Source of the DNA: Bradyrhizobium sp. CCBAU 51627
Lineage (GTDB): Bacteria; Pseudomonadota; Alphaproteobacteria; Rhizobiales; Xanthobacteraceae
DNA length: 64,000 nucleotides
Reading direction: 5' to 3'
Assembly (NCBI RefSeq): GCF_028128765.1
Contig: NZ_LBJG01000011.1
Coordinates: 55,891-119,890 of the forward strand
Under the pieces are notes generated by a model. That model saw only the letters and a list, made by a program, of their open reading frames with translations, did not search any database and had not been told where the DNA came from. The translations under genes were made by a program, and so were the position numbers. Below, in pieces: positions 1-9,244 of this stretch (positions within the stretch are counted from its first letter, which is position 1; the number at the start of each line of letters is the position of its first letter).

Positions 1-51
1 CATGAACGCAAAGAAGAATGCGATGGAGATGTTGCTGGTCTGCGACTGCAT
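1..51 (-). CDS. N-terminus of a sodium:solute symporter (ActP-like), runs off the window
   Basis: Only the first 17 codons are inside the window (MQSQTSNISIAFFFAF...). The ATG overlaps the TGA of the DUF485 gene in a TGATG arrangement, so the two are translationally coupled. In many proteobacteria a DUF485 inner-membrane protein sits directly before the cation/acetate symporter ActP, and a short polar start followed by a hydrophobic helix fits that family. The assignment rests on context more than on sequence. Confidence 0.5.
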   Translation of the reverse strand, partial: MQSQTSNISIAFFFAFM

Positions 52-341
52 CACGCTTGCTCCATCGTGGACTTCACGTTGCGGTCGAAGATCGTGTTTG
101 CCCAGTACACGTAGATCAGGCAGAGAAGAAACGAGCTGATGATGACCAACGGGCCGAGCACAATGCAAAGCGACAAACCGGGGGCGAGCATCGTGCCGAG
201 AACAGGCTTGGCGAACGCGAACAGCCCCATGAAACCGAAATAGATCGCGATCATCGCAAAGCTCAACGACGCCGCGACCGTCAATCTCGATCGCGCCAGT
301 GCGATCATTCCCCTTTCCAGCGCCTTTGAAGATACAGTCAT
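51..341 (-). CDS. DUF485 family small inner-membrane protein
   Basis: This 96-residue protein has two strongly hydrophobic segments, at roughly residues 20-45 and 52-82, with a short charged C-terminus. Size and layout match DUF485 (YjcH-like) proteins. The start is supported by an AGGAG motif 6 nt before the ATG. It is the first gene of a pair with the symporter that starts at its stop codon. DUF485 proteins are thought to accompany acetate/short-chain acid symporters, but their biochemical role is not established. Confidence 0.8.
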   Translation of the reverse strand: MTVSSKALERGMIALARSRLTVAASLSFAMIAIYFGFMGLFAFAKPVLGTMLAPGLSLCIVLGPLVIISSFLLCLIYVYWANTIFDRNVKSTMEQA

Positions 342-494
342 CTGCTACTCCTGAATTGTTTGTGACAGTTTCGTCAGACCTTGAATCATTGCCCACTGAG
401 AATTTGCGAGAGAAGACTTGCGCATTTTCGCGATGCCCTCGCCTGATAGGTGGCCCGCGGTCACGTGATCCGAGGCTTACCTCTGCGATGGCGT

Positions 495-1289
495 CTAGCT
501 GGCCAATTGCGGGAATGGCTCCTTCTTGTACAGGAACTCGAGAATCTCCTTTCGGTACTTGATGCCCTCGAAATCAGTTGTCAGCTTGAGTCGATCGCGC
601 GGTCGCGATGTCTCGATTTTCCAGATCCGGCCAATTCGGGCAGCCGGTCCGTTGGAGAGTGCGACGATCCTGTCGCTGAGAAAGATCGCTTCATCGATGT
701 CATGAGTAACCATGACGACAGTTGTTTTCGTCGTCTCGACGATCCGCATCAGTTCGTCCTGCAAGCTCGATCTCGTCAATGCGTCAAGCGCACCGAATGG
801 TTCGTCCAGCAAGAGTACCTTCGGCTGGACGGCAAATGCCCGCGCGATCCCGACCCGTTGCTTCATGCCGCCAGATATTTCAAAGGGGTATTTTCCGATC
901 GCGTGCTCCAAATGCACGAGCTTCAACGCCTGTTCGGCCCGATCCATCAGCTCGGACCTGGACGCTCCCCGAAACGCCTGCTTAACGGCAAGGTGCACGT
1001 TTTCGACGCAGGTCATCCAGGGAAGCAAGGCATGGCTCTGAAAGACCATCGCCCTCTCCGGGGCGGTACCACTAACCACGGCGCCAGCGCAGCGGATCGC
1101 CCCCGAGGTGGGCGTAAGCAGGCCAGCCACGATGTTGAGCAACGTACTTTTGCCACAGCCGGAGTGGCCGATCAGGCAGACGAACTCGCTATGTTCGATT
1201 GCGAGCGATATCCGATCGAGCGCGCGCAGCTCCTTGCCCGACCGGTCCACAAATGACATCGAGACGTCGTTGATATCGAGATCGGCCAT
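495..1289 (-). CDS. ABC transporter ATPase, nitrate/sulfonate/taurine type (SsuB/TauB/NrtD family)
   Basis: Nucleotide-binding subunit of an importer. Visible motifs are Walker A GHSGCGKST, the Q-loop region VFQSHALLPW, the signature ISGGMKQRVGIARAF and Walker B VLLLDEPFGALDALT, followed by the switch His in VTHDID. The start is taken at MADLDIND, 4 nt after the permease stop, which gives 264 residues, the usual size. A longer reading frame upstream would overlap the permease and has no conserved content. It is the last gene of a three-gene operon (binding protein, permease, ATPase). Substrate class is inferred from family; nitrate, sulfonate or another small organic anion is possible. Confidence 0.9.
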   Translation of the reverse strand: MADLDINDVSMSFVDRSGKELRALDRISLAIEHSEFVCLIGHSGCGKSTLLNIVAGLLTPTSGAIRCAGAVVSGTAPERAMVFQSHALLPWMTCVENVHLAVKQAFRGASRSELMDRAEQALKLVHLEHAIGKYPFEISGGMKQRVGIARAFAVQPKVLLLDEPFGALDALTRSSLQDELMRIVETTKTTVVMVTHDIDEAIFLSDRIVALSNGPAARIGRIWKIETSRPRDRLKLTTDFEGIKYRKEILEFLYKKEPFPQLAS

Positions 1290-1293
1290 CGTC

Positions 1294-2136
1294 CTATTCC
1301 CGGAAGCTGAGGCGCTCGCCAATTCGTTTAAGAATGACGTCAAGCGCCAGGCCGATCCCGCCAACCAGAACGATGGCAACGATCATGCTGGTGATCTGCA
1401 AGTTGTTCCATTCGTTCCAGATAAAATAGCCGATCCCGCTTTGGGCTCCGACCATTTCCGCGGCCACGATCACGAACCATGCTATGCCGATGGAAATACG
1501 CATTCCCGACAAGATCATAGGCACGCTGGCGGGAAACACGACTCGCGTGACGTGCTCGAGCCTCGGAACCCCGAATACGCATGACACGTTCAGCCACTCC
1601 GCGCGCACTGACGCTGTTCCGGTCGCGGTGCTGATCAACATCGGCCACACGGCACAGATGAAGATGATGAAGATTGTCGAGATCGTGCTGTCGCGAAACG
1701 TGTAGAGAGCAAGTGGCATCCACGCGAGTGGTGAGACCGGCCGAAGAACCTGGATGAAAGGATCAAGTGCGCGATAACAAGCCGGCCATAGCCCAAGTAC
1801 GAAACCCAGCGGGACGGCGACGGCTAACGCCAACGTGAAACCAAGAGCCACTCGCCCCATGGAATAGAGCAGGTGCCATGCGATGCCGAGATTGTTGGGG
1901 TTATCACGATCCAACGCGTGCGCGATCAGCTCATAACCGCGCAGCGCAACGGCCCAGGGCGAAGGAATTGCGCTGGCCTGCTGCCCTGGTGCACTTTGGC
2001 CGGCGAGCCGCGCATACTCGGCGTCAGCGGCGCTGCCTGATCCCGACGTCGTCGTCGTGAACCACGCCCAGATGCAGATGAACCCAACAAAGATCGCGAT
2101 TGATGCCACCCAGGGCTGCTGCAGCCGATGCAACAT
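1294..2136 (-). CDS. ABC transporter permease, nitrate/sulfonate type (SsuC/NrtB family)
   Basis: This 280-residue inner-membrane permease has an N-terminal helix (residues 10-27), a variable periplasmic stretch, then the five-helix BPD_transp_1 core. The EAA loop is visible as SCVFGVPRLEHVTRVVFPAS, followed by the typical GMRISIGIAWFVIVAAEM segment of NrtB/SsuC proteins. It starts 5 nt after the binding-protein stop and ends 4 nt before the ATPase start, so the three genes form a tight operon. The substrate cannot be read from the sequence. Confidence 0.9.
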   Translation of the reverse strand: MLHRLQQPWVASIAIFVGFICIWAWFTTTTSGSGSAADAEYARLAGQSAPGQQASAIPSPWAVALRGYELIAHALDRDNPNNLGIAWHLLYSMGRVALGFTLALAVAVPLGFVLGLWPACYRALDPFIQVLRPVSPLAWMPLALYTFRDSTISTIFIIFICAVWPMLISTATGTASVRAEWLNVSCVFGVPRLEHVTRVVFPASVPMILSGMRISIGIAWFVIVAAEMVGAQSGIGYFIWNEWNNLQITSMIVAIVLVGGIGLALDVILKRIGERLSFRE

Positions 2137-2141
2137 TTGCG

Positions 2142-3458
2142 TCAGCCGGACTTCTTGACCGAGGCCAGGTACTCCAGCGGCCTGCCGGAATCGAAATCCT
2201 TCCCGAGGATCTTCTCACTGCCGAACCCGACGACTGGAGGAGAGGCGCCCTGCTCACGCATGATGCGGGCAGCGTCTGTTGCGAGCATCACCCGTTCGGC
2301 GAGCGTCTTGTAGTCGACGTCCTCCTTCAGCATGTTCCAGCGTCTGAGTTGCGTCATCAGCCAAACGGCGGCTGAGTATTGCGGAAATGGCTGATAATCG
2401 ACCCGGCGCGCATCCTTTTTGATCGTTCCGAGGCCGTCCGCGTAGGTGCCACCGAGGACCTGCTCGAGAACGATTTCAGGGGCGTTGAGGTATTGCGGTT
2501 CCGACAACACCTTCGCCATTCCAACGCGGTTCTCCGGCTTGGAGACATGGAGACTGGCGGCAATAATGGCGCGGTAGAAAGCCATAAACGTATTCGGGTT
2601 CTGCTGTATCCAGCTCTCGGACGCGGTGACAGAGCAACAAGGATGGCCGTCCCAGATCTCCTTCGAAATGAGATGGATGAATCCGGCCCCCTCGTAGACT
2701 GCGCGCTGGCCGCCCGGCTCACCACCGAAGAAGCCATCGATGCTCCCGACTCGAAGGCTCGCGACGTACTCGGTTGGAGGAACGATCCGATATTTGACAT
2801 CCTGGTCCGGATCGAGGCCGGCCGCGGCTAGATAGTTGCGCAACTGCAGGGTCTGGTGACTCTGCTCGAATGGAACGGCGAAAGTAAACCCCTTCCAGTT
2901 CTTCGGGTCTCGATTGTCCTTGTGCTTGTTGGCGAGGACGAGAGAGTTTCCATTTTGATTGAGGATGGTAAGCACCTTGATCGATTGGACATTGCCACCA
3001 AGCCCTGCGGTCATCGTCAGCGGCACGGGCATCACCTGCTGTGAGACGTCCAGCTCTCCGTTGAGCATTTTGTCTCGAATCAAAGCGATTCCGGCGATCT
3101 TCTGCAGGCTGACCTCGAGGCCCTCCCTGCTGTAGCTCCCAAGCTTCTCGCCGTAGATGAGCGGAACGGCGCAGGTAATCGGCAAGAAGCCAACCGCAAG
3201 CTTTGTCTTCTCGAGAGGCTTGCGCTCCTGGGCAATCGCCTTGAGCGTCTCGATCGGGAGAATGCTCGAAAGCGCCCCGATGATCGCACCGGCGCCCACG
3301 GTCCGCAGCAATTCGCGTCGCAGGATGGGTTGCGGGAATAGACCATTGAGAAGCGCCTGCTCGACCCGGTCCGATACAGCAACCTCAAAGCTCGGCTGCG
3401 CCGGACTGTGATCGCAACACTCGCAGCCGAGGCCGTGATGACCAAATGCATCACTCAT
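2142..3458 (-). CDS. Periplasmic binding protein of the nitrate/bicarbonate (NrtA/CmpA) type
   Basis: Ligand-capturing subunit of the downstream permease/ATPase. The start at MSDAFGHHGLG is backed by a GGGGGAG ribosome-binding site; an upstream in-frame ATG has none. The 438-residue protein has an unusual Cys-rich N-terminus (GLGCECCDH), then a Tat-like segment (LRRELLRTVGAGAIIGAL) and the NMT1/NrtA fold starting at LAVGFLPITCAVPL. NrtA/CmpA-type proteins have this two-lobe layout and often a comparable N-terminal extension. Nitrate, cyanate, bicarbonate or an aliphatic sulfonate are all possible ligands. It is the first gene of the operon. Confidence 0.85.
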   Translation of the reverse strand: MSDAFGHHGLGCECCDHSPAQPSFEVAVSDRVEQALLNGLFPQPILRRELLRTVGAGAIIGALSSILPIETLKAIAQERKPLEKTKLAVGFLPITCAVPLIYGEKLGSYSREGLEVSLQKIAGIALIRDKMLNGELDVSQQVMPVPLTMTAGLGGNVQSIKVLTILNQNGNSLVLANKHKDNRDPKNWKGFTFAVPFEQSHQTLQLRNYLAAAGLDPDQDVKYRIVPPTEYVASLRVGSIDGFFGGEPGGQRAVYEGAGFIHLISKEIWDGHPCCSVTASESWIQQNPNTFMAFYRAIIAASLHVSKPENRVGMAKVLSEPQYLNAPEIVLEQVLGGTYADGLGTIKKDARRVDYQPFPQYSAAVWLMTQLRRWNMLKEDVDYKTLAERVMLATDAARIMREQGASPPVVGFGSEKILGKDFDSGRPLEYLASVKKSG

Positions 3459-3627
3459 GTGCTTTGCTCCCCCTTCAGCGTTCCAATCAAAAATGGCGCG
3501 CGGCGCCGCCTGGACGAAGATTGGCGTATCGGTCGGCAAGCGGTACTTCGAAAATGTGCAAGGGCCTTCGCGGAAAAGTGATTACCTGCCCATGATCGGC
3601 GGCAAAGTGCCGCCGATAAGTTCAACT

Positions 3628-5016
3628 TCATCGGAATGCCGGCAGAGTACCTGGCTCGCCAAGATCCCAATAGAGCCCCGCCATGATAGCCAGCGCCTCA
3701 CGCGCGAGCCCGGTCGGCAGGTGCTCGTCGGCTGCGTGCTGCCGGCATCCAGGATAGGCGTGGGGCACCCATAAAGTGGGCAAGTCCAGCAGGTTGGCAA
3801 AGATATCGTTCGGAAGTGACCCTGCGAAATTGGGCAACATCGCCGGCGCTTTCTGCGTCGTCCGGATGATCGAGGCTTGGGCCCATTTAGCCCAGGGGTC
3901 CTCAGGGTCGAGGCGCGTGGCAAGAAAAACACCATCGTCGGGACTTGGCGCCACCTCAACCATGTCGAGGCCCGACTTTGCGAGGTGGCGGCGAAGCGCC
4001 GGCAAAATGTCCTGGTGATCAACACCCACTACGAAGCGCAGCTGACAGCGCGCCCAGGCAGTCGGGGGAATGGCATTGACCGGCGCCTGCGGATTTCCGC
4101 AACTCATGGTGAGAATATCGAAAGAGCACCAGCCATACACCTGCTCTGCGGGGGTCAGGCCCGGTTCGCCCCAATCCGGATCAATCGGGGGTCCACCGGG
4201 CCCCGCATCAACGATACAGTCAGCAAGCGCCATCCGGACGGAATCGGGCAGCCCCCCTGGAAGCCATTCTGGGATCAGGATGCGACCGCTCGGAGAGACA
4301 ATCGTCGCCAGGGCATGCGCGAGCTGGATTGCAGGATCGGAAAGCAGGCCCCCCCAATTGCCCGAATGATATGCGCTATCACGGGCTTTAATTGAGACGT
4401 CGAATGTGACGCATCCACGCGAACCCAGGAATATTGTAGGCCGATGCTCGGATAACCGCGGTCCGTCGGACGCCATGAAGAGATCTGCACGCAAAAGTCT
4501 GCTGTGCGTTGTGCACAATTCGCGGAGACCGGGCGAATCGACCTCTTCACCCATTTCGATTAAGTATTTCAGGTTGAAGCCTAGACGACCTCTCGTCTCG
4601 AGCACAGCACGGAGGCTGGCAATGTTGATGGCATGCTGTCCCTTGTTGTCGGCGGCACCACGTCCGTACCAGCGATCATCGAGCTTTGAGAGGCGCCAAG
4701 GCGACCTTCCCGCGGCTCACGATCCTTCCATTCCCCGAACCACATCGCCGTGCCCATATCCCAGCACCGTCAGCAATGATGGATCCTCGATGCGTTCTGC
4801 ATAAAGGAATTGGGCTCCTCCAGCGGCCAAAACCTGGCAGTCGCAGCCGAGCTGTTCAAGCATGCAGCGGAGCTGGTCGAGATACTCGGCAAGCTGAAGC
4901 TTTCGCTCTGGGTTTTGACTCTCCGAAGGAATAGCGACGAGCTGCGAGAGCACGGTCTCGAAGTCTCCGCAATCCAAATGGCTTCTCGCACGCGAGATTG
5001 CGGCGTTCCGGCTCAT
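3628..5016 (-). pseudogene. M20 family amidohydrolase/peptidase broken by an in-frame TGA
   Basis: Two open segments join in the same frame across a single TGA at 4717-4719. Read through, they give one M20 protein of about 462 residues. Metal-site motifs are all present: GYGHGDVV before the stop, GRGAADNKGQH just after it, EMGEEVDSPG, and a C-terminal PHAYPG...ADEH. The five codons after MEGS look scrambled (TGA GCC GCG GGA AGG before SPWRL). Removing the A of TGA and adding one base before TCGCC would restore a WPREG-like stretch, so two compensating one-base indels may explain it. The start is supported by AAGGAG 9 nt upstream. Last gene of the polyamine-type transporter operon; family members cleave acyl-amino acids or dipeptides. 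A sequencing error is possible. Confidence 0.8.
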
Positions 5017-5047
5017 TTCGGCTAGCTCCTTGCACGCCAAAGGGAGC

Positions 5048-6175
5048 TCAACGGGCGGCCGGAAACACGCGGGTATGCGCAGCCTCGATCTCAATGCGGA
5101 CACGTTGACCGGATTGGAACAGCGGCCGTCCGGGGCTCACTGAAGTCCGCGCGGTCAATCGAATGGACCCCACCTGCACGAGCACGCTTTGGTTCGTGCC
5201 CGTGTAGGCAGATTCCAAAACCATCGCGGTGGCGCCCTCGTCGGGTGTCAGGCCGACATACTCCGGGCGAACAGCCAGCAACCCTCGGTCGTCCGACGTG
5301 AGCACCTGAGTGGCTTTCTGCATAACCTCAAGCCCGAGATCAGCGCTACGGGCACAGACCTCCCCTCCAGATTGCAGCAACTCGACCGGCAGAAAGTTCA
5401 TCTCGCCGATGAAATCCGCGACAAATGCAGTCGCCGGCTGCTCGTATAGCTCACGCGGGGTCCCACACTGCTGTAAGCGGCCTCCCTCGAGAACGGCAAC
5501 GCGATCGGCCATGGACAGCGCTTCCTCCTGGTCGTGGGTAACAAAAATGATGGTGCTACCAACCTCCTTATGGATCAGCTTGATCTCCATTTGGAGTTGC
5601 TGCCTGAGCTTGCGATCAAGGGCGCCGAGCGGTTCGTCCATGAGCAAAAGCGGCGGACGGAAGACGAGAGCGCGGGCCAAAGCGACACGCTGCTGCTGCC
5701 CTCCCGACAACTGGCTTGGAAGTCGCGCACCATACCCGTCAAGTGCAACGAGCTTCAGGGCTTTTGAAACTTCACGCTCGACGTCACCGCCACGCAGTCC
5801 CCGGCGCCGAAGCGGATAGGCAATGTTCTCAGCAATGGTCATATGGGGAAACAAGGCATAGCTCTGGAAAACCATGCCAAAGCCGCGACGATAGCTCGGA
5901 ACATCATTGATTCGTACGCCATCGAGCAGGATATCGCCGGATGAGGACGCTTCGAACCCGGCGATCATCATCAGCAAAGTTGATTTCCCTGACCCGCTCG
6001 ATCCAAGCAGGGCGACGAACTCTCCCGGCTCGACCGACAACGAGACGTCGTCGACCGCCGTGACCGGTCCAAACATTTTGGTCAACGACTTGACCGAGAC
6101 GGAGCCCCGTTGACTGTGGGCCGTAGCTGCACCGGCCGTCGCCTTCTCGCTCACCGCTGCTATGCTGACGCTCAT
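5048..6175 (-). CDS. ABC transporter ATPase, spermidine/putrescine type (PotA family)
   Basis: This 375-residue ATPase carries Walker A GSSGSGKST, the Q-loop VFQSYALFPHMT, signature LSGGQQQRVALARAL, Walker B LLLMDEPLGALD and the switch region FVTHDQEEAL. A C-terminal TOBE-like region of about 110 residues contains AVRPEYVGL. That layout is typical of PotA/FbpC-type importers. Its ATG overlaps the stop of the M24 gene by 4 nt (ATGA), so the two are coupled. The 31-nt gap to the broken M20 gene suggests that gene was part of the same transcript. Confidence 0.92.
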   Translation of the reverse strand: MSVSIAAVSEKATAGAATAHSQRGSVSVKSLTKMFGPVTAVDDVSLSVEPGEFVALLGSSGSGKSTLLMMIAGFEASSSGDILLDGVRINDVPSYRRGFGMVFQSYALFPHMTIAENIAYPLRRRGLRGGDVEREVSKALKLVALDGYGARLPSQLSGGQQQRVALARALVFRPPLLLMDEPLGALDRKLRQQLQMEIKLIHKEVGSTIIFVTHDQEEALSMADRVAVLEGGRLQQCGTPRELYEQPATAFVADFIGEMNFLPVELLQSGGEVCARSADLGLEVMQKATQVLTSDDRGLLAVRPEYVGLTPDEGATAMVLESAYTGTNQSVLVQVGSIRLTARTSVSPGRPLFQSGQRVRIEIEAAHTRVFPAAR

Positions 6176-7314
6176 TTCGGCCCCGTCTCAAATATCTTGC
6201 GCGGTATCGAGGTCAATCGTTTTCCACCCGAACTAGTCACCACGACGGACTCGCTGAAGGCAAGACCGGCAGCGGACGTGTACATGTGAAAAACCATTCC
6301 CTCCTCAATGGCCCACTCCGAACGAGGCGTGAAACAGCGATATAGGTCGCTCGTGTGCTGGGAAACAAGCGGAGCGGTACCAAGCGTATACCCGGTGATA
6401 TTGTCGTAGGTCTCGCGCAATCCCGCCGCGACAACGCCTTCCCGCACGATGCGGTCGACGTCAGCGGCAATCGCGCCAGGCCTGAGCGCTGCGATTTGGC
6501 GATCTTGGAGCTCGATCAGAGTCTGGGCTGCGGCGTGCTGCTCGGCGCTTGCTCGTCCGACGATGACCGATCGCATGATCCGGACCGTATAGAATCGCAA
6601 GCGCGGCAAGAGCTCGATATGAACGATATCGCCATCGACCAGCGGTCGCTCTGTGAGGAACCCATGCAGCGAATCCCAGCCTGATCCGACATTGAGAGGC
6701 CCAACAAAGCCATCGTCAAACCCAAGCTGATAGTAGGCTGCAGCGGCAGCTGCGGCGATATCACGTTGACTCTTGCCGCTTGCAACCTCCCTGACGGTCG
6801 TATCGAAGGCCGCATCCAAGAGTGAACCCGCCCGGGACATATGCGCGATCTCTTCGGCCGACTTGCATCGCCTGAGATCCCATCCCGATCGCTCAAGGTC
6901 ACAAAACTCGGTGTCCGGCAAGAGCTTGCGAAGCGATTTTAGTCTTTGGATGGTGAAAGAGTTCGATTGAAATTCAGCGCCGATCCGAGCAGGCACCGAG
7001 CCCGCTTCCCGCAAGGTATTGGCCAGCACTGCCAGCGGGTCGTCCCAATCGTCAAAGCCCACAATCTTATCCAGCCACGTGCGTTGCCGCGCCGGCGGCA
7101 TGTCAAGCTTGCGAACCAGCAGGAATGGCTCAGACAACGCCGGCACGATGCACGCCCGCCAGAGGTTCTCGGAGACCGTGTAGCCCGACAGCCAGGACAT
7201 CATCTCGGGCTCGTCGAGGATGACGCAGTCAAGACGACGTTCCGCCATCAGCCGCCGGACAGCGTCACATCGACGCTTGTACTCCTCGATAGAGAATGTG
7301 AGATCGCGGCTCAT
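6172..7314 (-). CDS. M24 family (creatinase/Xaa-Pro-like) hydrolase, apparently without the metal site
   Basis: This 380-residue protein has the creatinase N-terminal domain (residues ~10-135, with LIDEP-like and WLSGYTV motifs) and a pita-bread M24 catalytic domain (from about 150). Start taken at MSRDLTFS. Canonical M24 peptidases bind two metals through D, D, H, E and E. Here the positions read GDIVHIELL (D to E), FYTVRIMRS (second D lost), GYTLGTAP (H to Y) and GMVFHMYT (E lost); only the last E (FSESVVV) remains. This recalls metal-free creatinase-type enzymes rather than prolidases. It lies inside the ABC operon, so it probably acts on the imported compound, with C-N bond hydrolysis as the likely chemistry. 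Ectoine hydrolase (DoeA) is another M24 relative found near Lrp regulators, but no ectoine partner is visible. Confidence 0.8.
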   Translation of the reverse strand: MSRDLTFSIEEYKRRCDAVRRLMAERRLDCVILDEPEMMSWLSGYTVSENLWRACIVPALSEPFLLVRKLDMPPARQRTWLDKIVGFDDWDDPLAVLANTLREAGSVPARIGAEFQSNSFTIQRLKSLRKLLPDTEFCDLERSGWDLRRCKSAEEIAHMSRAGSLLDAAFDTTVREVASGKSQRDIAAAAAAAYYQLGFDDGFVGPLNVGSGWDSLHGFLTERPLVDGDIVHIELLPRLRFYTVRIMRSVIVGRASAEQHAAAQTLIELQDRQIAALRPGAIAADVDRIVREGVVAAGLRETYDNITGYTLGTAPLVSQHTSDLYRCFTPRSEWAIEEGMVFHMYTSAAGLAFSESVVVTSSGGKRLTSIPRKIFETGPK

Positions 7315-7441
7315 GATCGATGCTCCGTTGCGATTGCGAAACATTGGTCCAGATTGTGTCGAGTGGACCGCTTCAGGAAAGGCGTCATTGGCTTTCTCGT
7401 TAGTGATGGAAATCGGACGCGCAGCTCACTCATCGCCTTCC

Positions 7442-9238
7442 TCACGGATGGACGCCTTCCTGCGGCCGACGACCCGGAACGACCGCGTTGACGAACAGGC
7501 GCAGGAGCAGCAGAAGCGCAAGCACGATGAGAAACAGAACGGCGATCACGGCGATCTGGGGACTGATTTCCAGACGGATATTGTCCCACATTCTCATGGG
7601 CAAGGGCGTCGCCGTAGGTCCGCTCAGGAATAGACCGAACACGACATCATCAAACCCTACGATGAAAGCAAAAATTGCTGCACTCGCTAGCGTCGGCAAC
7701 AGCAATGGGAGCGTCACTGTTCTCAGCGTCACGAGAGGGCTCGAGCCCAAGCTCGCGGCGGCCAATTCGAGTGTGCGATTGAAGCGCTTGAGCCCTGCGA
7801 TCATGACGACGACCGTATATGGCGCTCCAATGATCGTGTAGCTGAGGGCAAATGCCAGTGGATTGCCGATTAGCGAGGATCCTGCGAGAGCGAAGAACAA
7901 GGAAACCGCAATTACGACATGAGGAACGATCAGCGGGGAAATCAAAAGAAGATAGACAGGCACGCGCGCGGCGAACCGGTACCGCACAAGAGCGAAGGCA
8001 GCGGGAACACCAATGGCCACGCTTAGAAGAGCGGACAGTCCTGCCCACCTCAGGCTGAAGCTTAGAGCATCGAGCCATTGCGTATTTCTGAGCAGGCTTG
8101 AGAACCAGCGCAGCGAGTAGCCGGGCGGCGGAAAGGTGAGGTACGGCGCATCGCTGAATGCAAGAGGAATCACGATCACGAAAGGCAATATGAGGAGAAG
8201 CAGCGTCAGCGCCGCGATAACGTAGAGAAAGGGCCCGCGGATGACTGTGAGCGCCTCATGTAACTTCAACGACGGGCCATGCAGGATCGCCGTTAACCTC
8301 TCCTGGATTGGCCACTGCGTGGAGAGACCGGATGTTGACGTTCCGATCGGAGAGAGGTTGTTGTGTGGGCGATCGTCGAGCTCTTCCGCAATGCGCTGGC
8401 GAAATATGAGAAAGACCGCGATTACCGTTAGCATCAAGATCGATGACTGCGCTGCAGCTTCACCGAAATCACCAAGGATCAACACGCGTAGGCTGATGCC
8501 CTGAGCAATCAAATAGCTGTCGGGACCACCAAGAAGCTCTGGCGTGATGTAGAAGCCGAGACTGGATAGAAATACAAGTGTGCACCCGCTAATCACGCCT
8601 GGCATCGAGGAGGGCAGCGTGACCCTCAAAAATGCGTCGGTAGGAGGACTTCCGAGGCTTTGTGCCGCTTTTGCAAGGCTTGGATTAACCCGCGCCAGCA
8701 CAGCATAAAGCGGAAAGACCATGAGCGGCAGTTGGACCTGCACCATCCCGATGTAGACGCCAATCGAATTGAACACCATTTGCAACGGCTCGGAGATGAG
8801 ACCGAGGCGCAAGAACAGCTGGTTGATCGGCCCGTTGGGGCTGAGCAGGACAATCCATGCGTAGGTTCTGATCAAGACACTCGTTAAATATGGAAGCGTG
8901 ACAATAAGCAGAAGAAGTGCCGCCGCTCGCGGAGGACATTTCGATATGGCATAAGCGAGCGGATAAGCGATGAGGAGGCAAATGATCGTCACGGTCGCGG
9001 CGAGCGCGAGTGTTCTAAGGACGATCCAAAGAAACGCAGGCGAGTTGGCGATCTCGATATAGCTCTTGAGCGACCAGGCGCCATCAAGCTGCAGGCTCTT
9101 GAGCACGAGTTGCGCAAGCGGCACGACGTAGCCGACCGAGAATACGATTACGATTGGCAAGAGAAGAAGGACGGGCACTAGGCGCGCCCGTCCTAATGTA
9201 TATCCCCTACGGGGCATTGCCACACTCGCATCCGCCAT
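7442..9238 (-). CDS. Fused ABC transporter permease (PotB+PotC-like domains)
   Basis: One 598-residue chain carries two BPD_transp_1 domains, at roughly residues 1-285 and 330-590, with about 12 membrane helices. Each half has an EAA-type loop: AAQSLGSPPTDAFLRVTLPS in the first and LAAASLGSSPLVTLRTVTLP in the second. PotB and PotC are usually separate genes, but fused permeases are known in this class (for example in iron(III)-type importers). It starts 7 nt after the binding-protein stop and is followed after 127 nt by the M24 gene. It forms the membrane channel for the PotA-like ATPase and the PotD-like binding protein. Confidence 0.9.
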   Translation of the reverse strand: MADASVAMPRRGYTLGRARLVPVLLLLPIVIVFSVGYVVPLAQLVLKSLQLDGAWSLKSYIEIANSPAFLWIVLRTLALAATVTIICLLIAYPLAYAISKCPPRAAALLLLIVTLPYLTSVLIRTYAWIVLLSPNGPINQLFLRLGLISEPLQMVFNSIGVYIGMVQVQLPLMVFPLYAVLARVNPSLAKAAQSLGSPPTDAFLRVTLPSSMPGVISGCTLVFLSSLGFYITPELLGGPDSYLIAQGISLRVLILGDFGEAAAQSSILMLTVIAVFLIFRQRIAEELDDRPHNNLSPIGTSTSGLSTQWPIQERLTAILHGPSLKLHEALTVIRGPFLYVIAALTLLLLILPFVIVIPLAFSDAPYLTFPPPGYSLRWFSSLLRNTQWLDALSFSLRWAGLSALLSVAIGVPAAFALVRYRFAARVPVYLLLISPLIVPHVVIAVSLFFALAGSSLIGNPLAFALSYTIIGAPYTVVVMIAGLKRFNRTLELAAASLGSSPLVTLRTVTLPLLLPTLASAAIFAFIVGFDDVVFGLFLSGPTATPLPMRMWDNIRLEISPQIAVIAVLFLIVLALLLLLRLFVNAVVPGRRPQEGVHP

Positions 9239-9244
9239 CTTGCC

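Noticed and set aside
450..1256. Long plus-strand frame (268 codons) opposite the first ABC ATPase
   Set aside because: It mirrors the minus-strand ATPase, which has all motifs; the plus product matches nothing and is Arg/His-rich.
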